A DNA stretch of 64,000 nucleotides, from NCBI RefSeq assembly GCF_001546855.1, contig NZ_KQ958161.1, forward strand, positions 65,045 to 129,044, given 5' to 3'. Each line of letters opens with the position of its first letter. The stretch's first letter is position 1. A model generated the notes under the pieces. That model ran no database searches. It saw nothing but the letters and a program-made list of their open reading frames with translations, and was not told where the DNA came from. A program made the translations under genes and the position numbers. The DNA is from Megasphaera sp. MJR8396C (GTDB taxonomy: Bacteria > Bacillota > Negativicutes > Veillonellales > Megasphaeraceae). Of the stretch, positions 27,863 to 36,410 are shown one piece after another.

Positions 27863-27885
27863 CCATATTTATGCGTCTCATGCAA
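27857..27885 (-). promoter_or_regulatory. promoter of the BASS-panC operon
   Basis: On the minus strand TTGCAT, a 17-base spacer and TATGAT. It gives a start site near 27850. Confidence 0.55.
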
Positions 27886-27931
27886 TGGTCCCTGCGAAAT
27901 CCGAAAAAGGGGGCGATTCATCGATAAAATC

Positions 27932-27960
27932 CTTGTATTTTTCATCATTCTATCTTATAA
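27932..27960 (+). promoter_or_regulatory. promoter of the sodium:solute symporter gene
   Basis: TTGTAT (27932-27937), a 17-base spacer and TATAAT (27955-27960), divergent from the BASS promoter. Confidence 0.6.
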
Positions 27961-28041
27961 TATTACCAATTCTTGTCACACGTTGTTCCCTTGTGAGGAA
28001 CTAGTGTTGCAAAATAACTTTAAAAAGGAGATACAAGGAAA

Positions 28042-29445
28042 ATGTCGATTCAACTTGCTATTGTCATCTTATACATCATCTTACTATTTGCCATCTCCAT
28101 GTATGTCAAACATCGGGCCAGCCAAAATCCGACGGAATATCTCTTCGCCGGCCGTAAATTTTCGACGGGTCTGGTCGCCGTCAGCATTACCGGCATGGCC
28201 GTCGGCGCTGCTTCTACCGTCGGCGTCGCTGAAAGTGCCGTAAAAATCGGCCTGGCAGCCGGCTGGTACAATGCCGCCTGGGCCATTGGGGCCATCGTCA
28301 TGGGTTTCGTCGCTGCCGGCAAATACCGGTCCTTGAACTGTACGACCATTCCCGAACTCTTTGAACGGAGTTACGATAAAAAAGCCCGTATCATCAGCGT
28401 CATCGGCCTGGCCCTCATCATGCTCTGCATCACCTCCCTGCAGTACGTCGCCGGCGGTTCCATTCTGCATACCCTCATGCCGGATATCTTCTCCATGCAG
28501 GGCGGCATGATTACCAGCGCCATCGTCTTCGTCGGCATCACGGCCATCGGCGGCCTGTGGTCGTCGGGCCTGTCCAACATCCTCAGCGTCACCGTCATTT
28601 ACCTTGGCATCCTCTATTCCCTTATCCGCATCCTCCTCCGCGACGGCGGCATCAGCGGCATCAACGCCGCCTTGCCAGCAGCGGACTTCAGCTGGTTCTC
28701 GCCCATGGGCGGCCTGTCCTTTGCCGTCCTCATGGGCTGGATCATCGTCATGACCACCCAGGCTATCACCGCCCAGGGGCCGGTACAGATCGCCTGCGGC
28801 GCCAAAAGCGCCAAAGAGGCCCGTAAAGGCTTTATCTTAGGCGGCCTGCTCATCTTCCCCATCGGCTTCTTGTCAGCTATCTTAGGCCTGGCAGCCAAAG
28901 CCCAGTTCCCGGATATCAATCCGACCCTGGCCCTGCCGCAAATCATCATGAGCCTCGATCCCTTCTCTTCGGGCATGACCTTAGCGGCCCTTTGGGCAGC
29001 CGACGTATCGACGGCCTGCACCATCCTCCTCGGCGCCGGTACCCTCATCTCACAAGACGTCTTTAAACGCTTTATCAAGCCCAATATGTCCGATATGACC
29101 TACGTCAAAGCCAACCGCCTGATCATCGTCATCATCGGCGCTGTAACCCTCCTCATGGCCTTCTATGCCGTCGGCATCGTAAAGGTCATGCTCATCGGTC
29201 TGAGCCTGACGACAGCCTTCACCCTGGTCTTTTTATGCACCCTCTTTGCCCCGTCCCTGTGCCGGAAAAACACGGCCTTCTGGACGACCCTGGTCGGCAT
29301 CGCCGGCCTCATACTCTGGCAGTTATGCCCGGCCGTCCGCCTGTTCCCACACGTCATCTACTTTGAATGGGTCATCTGCATCGTCACCTTACTGATCGTC
29401 CGTCTCGTCGATAAGACGCCGATTAAAATGCCGGAATTAAAATAA
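28042..29445 (+). CDS. sodium:solute symporter family protein
   Basis: SSS-family sodium-coupled importer of 467 residues with about 13 membrane helices. Recognisable stretches are [41 protein letters not shown] and WAADVSTACTILLGAGTLISQDVFKRF. The family carries sugars, proline, pantothenate (PanF) or carboxylates, and sequence alone does not settle the cargo. The gene is divergent from the BASS-panC operon, which makes pantothenate one candidate but not a firm one. It is monocistronic with its own promoter and a perfect terminator. Confidence 0.88.
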   Translation: MSIQLAIVILYIILLFAISMYVKHRASQNPTEYLFAGRKFSTGLVAVSITGMAVGAASTVGVAESAVKIGLAAGWYNAAWAIGAIVMGFVAAGKYRSLNCTTIPELFERSYDKKARIISVIGLALIMLCITSLQYVAGGSILHTLMPDIFSMQGGMITSAIVFVGITAIGGLWSSGLSNILSVTVIYLGILYSLIRILLRDGGISGINAALPAADFSWFSPMGGLSFAVLMGWIIVMTTQAITAQGPVQIACGAKSAKEARKGFILGGLLIFPIGFLSAILGLAAKAQFPDINPTLALPQIIMSLDPFSSGMTLAALWAADVSTACTILLGAGTLISQDVFKRFIKPNMSDMTYVKANRLIIVIIGAVTLLMAFYAVGIVKVMLIGLSLTTAFTLVFLCTLFAPSLCRKNTAFWTTLVGIAGLILWQLCPAVRLFPHVIYFEWVICIVTLLIVRLVDKTPIKMPELK

Positions 29446-29493
29446 CCTCCGTAAATCCCAAGTCTGCCGGAAAGCATTTAAAATAATAACGAC

Positions 29494-29531
29494 AAAAGGG
29501 AAGCATCCCGCTACGGATGCTTCCCTTTTAT
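29494..29531. terminator. bidirectional terminator after the symporter gene
   Basis: A 15-bp perfect stem AAAAGGGAAGCATCC / GGATGCTTCCCTTTT with loop CGCTAC. It also lies downstream of the convergent hxlR-type gene. Confidence 0.88.
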
Positions 29532-29575
29532 TTACCCGATAAAGAAGGCCCAATCTGTAAGACACTTCCGCTTCA

Positions 29576-29962
29576 TCAATCGAACTGTCGATTATAATCA
29601 CATGTTTGGCATTGGCTCATCGTATTTTCATTATCCGTTTTATGGTACGCGCCGGACCACTCACAGATCGTTTGAAGGATGGGTACGACCGAGCGTCCTT
29701 TTTCAGTCAGACCGTATTCAACCCGCGGCGGAATTTCATCAAACTGTTTACGCTCAATCATGTCATCGTTCATCAATTCTTTCAGCGTCGCCGCCAGGAC
29801 AGCATCGGTAATATTGGCCATCTCACGGCGGACCGAACTGTAGCGCAGCCGTCCCTTTTCGGCCAGCACACAGAGGACCCTTGACTTCCATTTGCCGCCA
29901 AAGACAGACAGGCCATATTCCAGAGGACATCGGATATCCTTCTCTAATTTAGGCTTATACAA
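29576..29962 (-). CDS. HxlR-family transcriptional regulator
   Basis: Winged-helix regulator of 128 residues. The family opening is CPLEYGLSVFGGKWKSRVLCVLAEKGRLRYSSVRREM, followed by LKELMNDDMIERKQFDEIPPRVEYGLTEKG. The Cys just before PLEY matches the redox-sensing Cys of regulators such as YodB and HypR, and two more Cys sit at the C-terminus. It probably controls itself and the divergent small gene through the dyad at 30021-30048. Oxidative or electrophile stress is a likely signal, inferred from the family. Confidence 0.9.
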   Translation of the reverse strand: MYKPKLEKDIRCPLEYGLSVFGGKWKSRVLCVLAEKGRLRYSSVRREMANITDAVLAATLKELMNDDMIERKQFDEIPPRVEYGLTEKGRSVVPILQTICEWSGAYHKTDNENTMSQCQTCDYNRQFD

Positions 29963-30020
29963 GGTTCACGCCACCTTTCTCTATTCTGATTTTATTATAG
30001 TAGCTCTCTTTTATCCCTTC

Positions 30021-30048
30021 AAGTTACTATGAAAATGAATAGTGACTT
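30021..30048. promoter_or_regulatory. candidate HxlR operator
   Basis: Inverted repeat AAGTTACTAT and ATAGTGACTT, 9 of 10 positions symmetric, separated by eight bases, between the divergent hxlR-type gene and the small ABM-like gene. A -10 TATAAT for the plus-strand gene follows at 30089-30094. Confidence 0.6.
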
Positions 30049-30134
30049 ATAAATTTGCTTATATCTTCTCTTCCCCGAGTATGGATACTATAATGAAGAA
30101 GAGCTCACAGAAAACCGAAAGGGAGGAACATACC

Positions 30135-30425
30135 ATGAACGTAAAAGCTTATTTAGAAATTACCATGAAAATCGACGCCGCCAATCGTCCGGCAGCCGCT
30201 AAAGTGTATACCGATTACCGCCAGCCTTTCTTGACCACCATCGAAGGCGCCTTGACCAAGGATCTCCTCATTCGCGATGAAGACGTACAGGTACTCCACG
30301 GTTTTGACAGTGCCGAACACGCCCAGGCTTATCTTTCCAGCGACCTCTTCAAAAACGACGTCTTCGTCGGCCTTCAGCCCCTTTGGACCGAAGATCCGGA
30401 AGTAAAAATCTATACCGTCGCCTAA
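30135..30425 (+). CDS. small protein, possibly dimeric alpha-beta barrel (antibiotic biosynthesis monooxygenase-like)
   Basis: Protein of 96 residues starting MNVKAYLEITMK behind GGGAGGAA. The pattern of an N-terminal strand, a helix around residues 12-38, further strands and a central HGFDSAEHAQAYLSSDLF helix resembles the ABM ferredoxin-like fold, in which quinone or heme monooxygenases and stress proteins occur. The assignment is tentative. A longer in-frame reading from 30042 overlaps the operator and has no ribosome site. The divergent HxlR regulator probably controls it. Confidence 0.6.
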   Translation: MNVKAYLEITMKIDAANRPAAAKVYTDYRQPFLTTIEGALTKDLLIRDEDVQVLHGFDSAEHAQAYLSSDLFKNDVFVGLQPLWTEDPEVKIYTVA

Positions 30426-30458
30426 GCTAACACAAATTTTAAAAATACCGGTATTACA

Positions 30459-30495
30459 AAAAATAAGCAGCCCTTTACAGGACTGCTTATTTTTT
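30459..30495. terminator. bidirectional terminator between the ABM-like gene and the binding-protein gene
   Basis: AAAAATAAGCAG pairs with CTGCTTATTTTT; T runs on both strands; the neighbouring genes converge. Confidence 0.82.
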
Positions 30496-30542
30496 ATATC
30501 TGAACGATTGTAAACAAGAAGATGACTGTCGTTTACGGCACC

Positions 30543-31355
30543 TTATTTAAGGACAGCATCGGCACTGGTCGGGAGATCCGGCATATCGGTGTTAAACCAT
30601 TTTTTATAGATCTGCTGGAATTCGCCGCTCTTCTTCAATTTTTCCATAGCTTCGTTTACTTGCTGCAAGAGTTCCTTGTTGTCCTTATTGAGGGCAAAGG
30701 CCAGGTATTCCGGTTTCGTATTGCTGATATCGATGACGTCGAATTTATCCTTCCCGTCCTGGGTCAGGAAATAATCAGCAACTGGTTTATCGATGATCGC
30801 TGCCGGAGAACCACCGACCTGGAGTTCCATGATGGCTTCCGAGTTATTATCGAACTGCTTGACATTGTAGCCCTGTTCTTCAGCGTATTTAGCCCCTGTC
30901 GTCCCGATTTGGACGGCAATCTGTTTCCCCTGAAGGTCGGCGGCAGAATGGATTCCGCTGTTCTTCGGCGTTAAGATGACCAATTTCGATTCATAGAAGG
31001 GGGCTGCAAAGGCAACTTTCTGGGCCCGCTCCGGCGTAACCGTCATCCCCGTGGCGGCAATATCCATATCGCCCTGCTGGATGATGGGGATGATGCCCGA
31101 AAAAGCAATATTATTAAATTCGACGTCGCGATTCATTTCTTTGGCTACGGCACGGATCAAATCCATTTCAAAACCTTTGTATTCGGCCGACTGATCGCTG
31201 TCTTTAAATTCAAAAGGAACGAAGGTCGCATTGGTAGCGACACGAAGGGGCTTATTGGCATCTCCCGCATCTTTTTGACTGCTGCCGCAGCCTGCCAAGA
31301 GTGACGCCGCCAAAACACCTGTCAGTAATGCAGTACCCATTTTTTTCATATCCAT
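30543..31355 (-). CDS. amino-acid ABC transporter substrate-binding lipoprotein (GlnH/HisJ type)
   Basis: Periplasmic binding protein of 270 residues with a lipoprotein signal ending in SLLAGCGSS. SBP_bac_3 landmarks are PLRVATNATFVPFEF, YKGFEMDLIRAVAKEMN, FSGIIPIIQQGDMDIAATGMTVTPERAQKVAF and the pair QIGTTGAKYAEEQ. It would bind glutamine or a related polar amino acid. No permease or ATPase gene lies beside it. A GGAGG site is seven bases before the start, and a minus-strand TATAAT lies about 50 bases upstream. Confidence 0.92.
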   Translation of the reverse strand: MDMKKMGTALLTGVLAASLLAGCGSSQKDAGDANKPLRVATNATFVPFEFKDSDQSAEYKGFEMDLIRAVAKEMNRDVEFNNIAFSGIIPIIQQGDMDIAATGMTVTPERAQKVAFAAPFYESKLVILTPKNSGIHSAADLQGKQIAVQIGTTGAKYAEEQGYNVKQFDNNSEAIMELQVGGSPAAIIDKPVADYFLTQDGKDKFDVIDISNTKPEYLAFALNKDNKELLQQVNEAMEKLKKSGEFQQIYKKWFNTDMPDLPTSADAVLK

Positions 31356-31451
31356 GCCAATTCCTCCATTTAAAATGAATAAAAATTAAATTTGTTTTTA
31401 TTATTATACCATTTTATACAGAAAAGTAAAGGGGTATTTGGCTAAAATAAC

Positions 31452-31484
31452 AAAAAAGCGCTGCCCCCAAAGGAGCAACGCTTT
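31452..31484 (-). terminator. terminator of the fru-pts operon
   Basis: In minus direction AAAGCGTTGC pairs with GCAGCGCTTT and is followed by TTTTGTTATTTT, just past the ptsI stop codon. Confidence 0.8.
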
Positions 31485-31490
31485 GATATA

Positions 31491-33122
31491 TTATTTACTG
31501 AGATCCAAAGAACGGACTTTTTCACGAAGCGGCAGTACAGCCGGAGGGCTGACCGACAGTTCATCTACGCCCATGCGCAGGAAGGTTTCCGTCAAGGTCA
31601 GATCGGCACCGAGTTCGCCGCAGATACCAACCCAAATGCCGGCTTTATGGCCATTTTCAATGGTCATCTGAATCAATTTCAGGACAGCCGGATGATGGGG
31701 ATCAAAGAAGGTATCGAGCTTCGTCTGCTGACGGTCGATAGCCAGGGTGTACTGGGTCAAGTCGTTAGAACCAATACTGAAGAAGTCGACTTCGTGTGCC
31801 AGTTCTTCACTCATGACGGCAGCCGCCGGCGTTTCAACCATGATGCCGACTTCCATATCCTTATCGTAGGCAATGCCTTTGGCATCCAATTCCTGGCGGA
31901 CTTCATCCAAGATCTTTTTGCACTGCTGTACTTCCCAGACGGAAATAATCATCGGGAACATGATAGCAATCTTACCGAATGCCGAGGCACGCAGCAAGGC
32001 GCGAAGCTGTGTCTTGAACAAATCGACGCGACTCAGGCAGATACGGATGGCACGCATGCCCATAGCCGGATTTTCTTCCGGGTCGAGGTCGAAATAATCG
32101 ACCTTTTTATCGGCACCGATATCGAGAGTACGGATGACGACCGTCTTGCCCTGAAGGGCTTCGGCAGCCTGTTTATAGGCTTCGAACTGCTGATCTTCCG
32201 TCGGATAATCGCTGCTTTCCAAATAAAGGAATTCGCTGCGGAAGAGGCCGATGCCTTCGGCATCATTGGCCAAGACCTGGGGCAGGTTGCCCGGGTTGCC
32301 GATATTGGCAAAGAGATTGATCTTCTTGCCGTCTTTGGTAACCGTCGGGACGCCTCGGACTTGTTCCAGAGCCGTCAGGCGCAGTTCTTCTTCCTTCTGT
32401 TTTTTCTTCATCAGGGCCAACGTTTCTTCATCAGGATTGATGTACACGTCCCCTGTCGTGCCGTCAATGACGGCCATCATGCCGTCAACGTCATTGTGGA
32501 GCTGAGTCCCTGTGCTGACGACAGCGGCAATGCCCAAGGTACGGGCTAAGATAGCCGTATGCGAGTTGGTGCTGCCTGCTGACGTAACAAAGCCAAGGAT
32601 CTTGTCCGTATCGAGCTGTAACGTTTCGCTCGGTGCCAAGTCGTCAGCAGCAATGATAACCTGATCATAGTTACTGAAATCAATCCCCGGGCCGCCGCTG
32701 AGCTGCTGCTCTACACGACGGGAAATATCGAGAACGTCGGCTGCACGGGCCTGCATATAGGCATCGTCCATGGAGCGGAACATCTCAGCCAGTTCTTGAG
32801 CAGTCTGATCAACAGCTGCTTCAGCATTCATTTTTTCCTCGCGGATTCTTGTTTCAATACCTTCAACATAGTCATCGTCATCAAGCATCATCTGATGAAC
32901 TTCAAAGACAGCCGCTTGTTCTTCACCGACTTTGTCTACAGCTTTAACATATAAGTCTTTCAGCTGGCTCATCGCTTCTTCACGCGCTTTTTGGAAACGC
33001 GCCAATTCTACATCGACACTTTCAATCGGTCGAACGGCAGTAGAAATGGTATTGCGATGAAACAGTGCCAGCGGTCCGATACTGATACCGGAAAAGACAC
33101 TCTTACCTTTTAACGTCAGCAT
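31491..33122 (-). CDS. ptsI: PTS enzyme I (phosphoenolpyruvate-protein phosphotransferase)
   Basis: Transfers phosphate from PEP to HPr; 543 residues, slightly short for the family (about 570). The phospho-His lies in GSTNSHTAILARTLGI. The PEP-binding barrel shows LFRSEFLYLESSDYPTEDQQF, GMRAIRICLSRVDLFKTQLRALLRAS, VGIMVETPAAAV and SIGSNDLTQYTLAIDRQ, and GICGELGAD carries the catalytic Cys. It is the last gene of fruR-fruK-fruA-ptsH-ptsI, 21 bases after ptsH. General PTS components inside a fructose operon suggest that PTS sugars are few in this organism. Confidence 0.96.
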   Translation of the reverse strand: MLTLKGKSVFSGISIGPLALFHRNTISTAVRPIESVDVELARFQKAREEAMSQLKDLYVKAVDKVGEEQAAVFEVHQMMLDDDDYVEGIETRIREEKMNAEAAVDQTAQELAEMFRSMDDAYMQARAADVLDISRRVEQQLSGGPGIDFSNYDQVIIAADDLAPSETLQLDTDKILGFVTSAGSTNSHTAILARTLGIAAVVSTGTQLHNDVDGMMAVIDGTTGDVYINPDEETLALMKKKQKEEELRLTALEQVRGVPTVTKDGKKINLFANIGNPGNLPQVLANDAEGIGLFRSEFLYLESSDYPTEDQQFEAYKQAAEALQGKTVVIRTLDIGADKKVDYFDLDPEENPAMGMRAIRICLSRVDLFKTQLRALLRASAFGKIAIMFPMIISVWEVQQCKKILDEVRQELDAKGIAYDKDMEVGIMVETPAAAVMSEELAHEVDFFSIGSNDLTQYTLAIDRQQTKLDTFFDPHHPAVLKLIQMTIENGHKAGIWVGICGELGADLTLTETFLRMGVDELSVSPPAVLPLREKVRSLDLSK

Positions 33123-33143
33123 CTGCTTTCCCCCTCAAAAATC

Positions 33144-33401
33144 TTAGAAGTTTTCCTTCAAGAAGGCTTCTACAGCACTTGCTGCCTGTTCTTCGTCAGC
33201 GCCTTCTACCTGTACTTTAATGGCTTCACCCTGCTTTACCCCTAAAGCCATGACGGTGAAGATTTTTTTCAAATCACCTTTACGAGCGCCTTTGAAGACA
33301 CTGATGTTGGATTCAAATTTTTTAGCTTCTTTAACCAAGAGGCCAGCCGGACGAGCATGGATACCCTGGGGATCGGTTACAACGAATTCAAATTCTTTCA
33401 T
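33144..33401 (-). CDS. ptsH: HPr-family phosphocarrier protein with Lys at position 46
   Basis: Small phosphocarrier of 85 residues. The active His15 lies in GIHARPAG, the canonical motif. The regulatory segment reads DLKKIFTVMALGV, so residue 46, which is Ser in HPr proteins regulated by HPr kinase, is Lys. The protein can therefore carry PTS phosphate but should not become HPr(Ser-P) for catabolite repression. The ATG at 33401 follows AAGGAGG; a longer reading has no ribosome site. A minus-strand TATAAT at 33454-33459 could start a ptsHI transcript of its own. Confidence 0.95.
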   Translation of the reverse strand: MKEFEFVVTDPQGIHARPAGLLVKEAKKFESNISVFKGARKGDLKKIFTVMALGVKQGEAIKVQVEGADEEQAASAVEAFLKENF

Positions 33402-33489
33402 GAAAATTCCTCCTTCAGGAAATACGTGTTTGGAATAGTTGAGATAAAACTCTATTATATAGTGTACTTGATTTATGGAAATTACGCAA

Positions 33490-35433
33490 TTACTCTTGAG
33501 GACGTTTTTTGCGGAAAATACCAAGTAAGATAGCTGCCACGATGACACCGGCGATTAACGAGACGATATACATGGGCCAATTGGTGATGACACCGAATAC
33601 GAAAATACCGCCATGAGGTGCCGGAAGAGCGCAGCCAAAGAGCATCGACAGCGAGCCGGCGACAGCAGAACCGATAGCGCAGGCCGGAATGACGCGAAGC
33701 GGGTCAGAAGCCGCGAAAGGAATGGCGCCTTCCGTAATGAAGGACAGGCCCATGATAAAGTTGGTAATCGTCGACTGCCGTTCTTTCGGCGTAAACTTAT
33801 TTCTAAAGATCAACATCGCCAAGGCGATAGCCAGGGGGGGAACCATGCCGCCGGCCATGACCGATGCCATGATGCCCGAGCTGACAGCCTGACCGGTGGC
33901 GCTCATGAGCGATGCCGTCCCAAAGACGTAAGCCGCTTTGTTGATCGGACCGCCAAAGTCGATAGACATCATGCCGCCGAGGACGAAGCCGAGGACGATA
34001 CGGCTCGACGTCGTCATGCTGTTGAGGCTGTCAAACAACCAGGTATTGAAGATAGCCGTCGGAGGATTGATGACAAAGGTCATGATGAGGCCGATGAGAA
34101 TCAGACCGAAAACCGGGTAAAACAGGATGGGCTTGGTGCCTTCCAGGGATTCCGGCAGGACCGACAACACTTTTTTCAATAAAAGGACCAGGTAACCGGC
34201 AATGAAGCCTGCAAAGAGGGCTCCGAAGAAACCGGATCCGCCCGTTGTCGCCAGGAAACCGCCGACGATACCGGGCATGAGAGCCGGCCGTTCGCCGATA
34301 CTCATAGCAATGTAACCGGCCAGGATCGGCATCATCATGCTGAAGGACAGGCCGCCGATGTTTTTCAATAAGGCTGCCACCGGTGTCCCGCTGCCGAAGT
34401 TGGCGGCCCCGGCATTATCCATATCAAAGAGGAAGGCCAAGGCGATGAGAATCCCGCCGCCGATAACGAAGGGCAGCATGTGGGATACGCCGTTCATCAA
34501 GTGCTTATAGATCTGACGGCCGACGCCTTCTTTTTCGGCGCTTTCAACAGCTACCGCTTCAGAAGACGATTCCGCGCCCTGATAAACAGGGGCCTTGCCG
34601 TCGAGGATCGTCTGAATCAATTCTTCCGGAATCTTAATGCCATTGGCAACTTTGGTGAAGATAACCTTTTTGCCGGCAAAACGCTGGACCGGTACGTCTT
34701 TATCGACGGCGACGATAACGCCGACAGCCCGTTTGATATCGGCTTCAGTCAAGTGATTTTTGACCCCGCCGGAACCGTTGGTTTCGACTTTGATGTCGAC
34801 GCCCATGGCAGCTGCCTTGTTTTCCAAAGCTTCAGCAGCCATGTAGGTATGGGCAATCCCCGTCGGGCATGCCGTAACACCGATGACGAAGGGGCGTTCA
34901 GACGGAGCCGCTTCTTCAGCCGGTGTTTCTTCAGCAGCCGCTTCCGCCGCAGCTTCTTCAGCTTCGGCTTTGATCTGTTCGGCTTCGGCTTTATCGATCG
35001 TCGAAAGGTATTCTTCCGGCGTCTTAGCCTGCATCAAGGCATCACGAAAATCATCATCCATCAGCATGCGGCTCAGGCGGCTCAACACTTCCAAGTGGAC
35101 GTCGGCACCGCCGGCCGGTGCCGCAATCATGAAAAACAGATGAGCCGGTTCGTCGTCGAGGCTTTCGTAATCGACACCGTCACGGACGATCATCGATGCC
35201 AGGCCCGGTTCGTTTACGGCTTCGGTCTTAGCGTGAGGAATGGCAATGCCTTCGCCAATCCCCGTGCTGCCTTCAGCTTCACGAGCCAAAACGCGTTCTT
35301 TGTACAATTCTTTGTTATTCAAATTGCCGCCGGCTTCCATGAGGTCGACTAAGTGGCCAATGGCCGCTGTCTTATCGGCAACAGCGGCGTTAAGGTCAAT
35401 GCTCTGCTTCTTGAGTAAATCTACAATACGCAT
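33490..35433 (-). CDS. fruA: PTS fructose transporter, fused EIIABC
   Basis: Fructose import and phosphorylation to fructose 1-phosphate, 647 residues. EIIA is at 1-145 with phospho-His67 in GIAIPHAKT. An Ala/Glu-rich linker follows (149-180), then EIIB with phospho-Cys189 in GVTACPTGIAHTYMAAEAL. The membrane EIIC domain starts near 305, with about ten helices and GGMMSIDFGGPINKAAYVF. Its product is the substrate of the FruK encoded just upstream, 71 bases away. Confidence 0.96.
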   Translation of the reverse strand: MRIVDLLKKQSIDLNAAVADKTAAIGHLVDLMEAGGNLNNKELYKERVLAREAEGSTGIGEGIAIPHAKTEAVNEPGLASMIVRDGVDYESLDDEPAHLFFMIAAPAGGADVHLEVLSRLSRMLMDDDFRDALMQAKTPEEYLSTIDKAEAEQIKAEAEEAAAEAAAEETPAEEAAPSERPFVIGVTACPTGIAHTYMAAEALENKAAAMGVDIKVETNGSGGVKNHLTEADIKRAVGVIVAVDKDVPVQRFAGKKVIFTKVANGIKIPEELIQTILDGKAPVYQGAESSSEAVAVESAEKEGVGRQIYKHLMNGVSHMLPFVIGGGILIALAFLFDMDNAGAANFGSGTPVAALLKNIGGLSFSMMMPILAGYIAMSIGERPALMPGIVGGFLATTGGSGFFGALFAGFIAGYLVLLLKKVLSVLPESLEGTKPILFYPVFGLILIGLIMTFVINPPTAIFNTWLFDSLNSMTTSSRIVLGFVLGGMMSIDFGGPINKAAYVFGTASLMSATGQAVSSGIMASVMAGGMVPPLAIALAMLIFRNKFTPKERQSTITNFIMGLSFITEGAIPFAASDPLRVIPACAIGSAVAGSLSMLFGCALPAPHGGIFVFGVITNWPMYIVSLIAGVIVAAILLGIFRKKRPQE

Positions 35434-35504
35434 CTACATCTCTCCTTCTCTCTTTAATTTTCTCTATACAATTCAATTCTCTAATATGAAAAATACAGCC
35501 TGAC

Positions 35505-36410
35505 TTATAACTGGGAATAAATGTCCCGAATCTGGGATTCCGTGGCCAGCCATTCATTAAAGGCCGAAGCACTGCCGGCACTGATGCCCATCTTCAACGC
35601 TTCATTGAGGTCGCCCTTAGACGATTCGAAACCTGCCAGGAATCCGGCTACCATGCTGTCACCGGCACCGACAGAGTTGACCAGCGTCCCCTTCGGCGAC
35701 GGACGGCGGTATACCTTTCCGTCTTCGCCGAGAAGAAGAGCCCCGTCGCCGCCGAGGGAAACGAGGACGTTGCGGGCACCCATGGCCTGCAGCTGTTTGG
35801 CGCAGACGATGATTTCGTCATCGGTCTTGAGGTCGACGCTGAACAGTTCACCTAATTCAAAATTATTCGGTTTAATGAGGAACGGTTTATATTTAATGAC
35901 GTTTTTCAATAAATCACCCGTAGCATCGACGACGACGCGGATATCCCGCTTTTGGAGGCGTTTCAAAATCTGTTCATAGATATCGTCGGGAATATCGCTG
36001 GGGATACTGCCGGCCAAGACCAAGGTATCGCCGTCGGAAAGGGCGTCGATCTGGGCCAAGAGGGCATTCAGTTTATCTTCCGGGATATTCGGGCCCATGC
36101 CGTTGACAGCCGTTTCATCGTCAGCGCTGACCTTGAGGTTAATACGCGAGCAGCCTTCATCGAGGAGGATAAAATCCGTATCTCCGCCGTTGGCTTTTGC
36201 CAGCCGTTCGATTTCCTTACCCGTAAAGCCGGCCACAAAGCCCAGCATCTTCGACGGGATATGAAGATTGCCGAGAACGAGGGACACGTTAATGCCCTTG
36301 CCGCCGGGATAAATCATTTCTTGCTCTGCCCGATTGATATCGCCGGCTGTAAACTTCTTCATGTGGACGACATAATCTAAGGATGGGTTGAACGTAACTG
36401 TATAAATCAC
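35505..36410 (-). CDS. fruK: 1-phosphofructokinase
   Basis: PfkB-family kinase of 301 residues converting fructose 1-phosphate to fructose 1,6-bisphosphate. The two family signatures GGKGINVSLVLGNL and VNSVGAGDSMVAGFL are intact, the Asp of GAGD being catalytic. TFNPSLDYVVHM is the usual start of FruK proteins. The start codon overlaps the stop of fruR by four bases, indicating translational coupling. It is the second gene of the operon. Confidence 0.96.
   Translation of the reverse strand: MIYTVTFNPSLDYVVHMKKFTAGDINRAEQEMIYPGGKGINVSLVLGNLHIPSKMLGFVAGFTGKEIERLAKANGGDTDFILLDEGCSRINLKVSADDETAVNGMGPNIPEDKLNALLAQIDALSDGDTLVLAGSIPSDIPDDIYEQILKRLQKRDIRVVVDATGDLLKNVIKYKPFLIKPNNFELGELFSVDLKTDDEIIVCAKQLQAMGARNVLVSLGGDGALLLGEDGKVYRRPSPKGTLVNSVGAGDSMVAGFLAGFESSKGDLNEALKMGISAGSASAFNEWLATESQIRDIYSQL

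Noticed and set aside
31647-32549. 300-residue plus-strand frame opposite ptsI
   Set aside because: It is the antisense image of a conserved enzyme I gene and has no start signals.
34480-35352. 290-residue plus-strand frame opposite fruA
   Set aside because: Antisense of conserved EIIA/EIIB domains; Phe/Arg-rich low-complexity translation.
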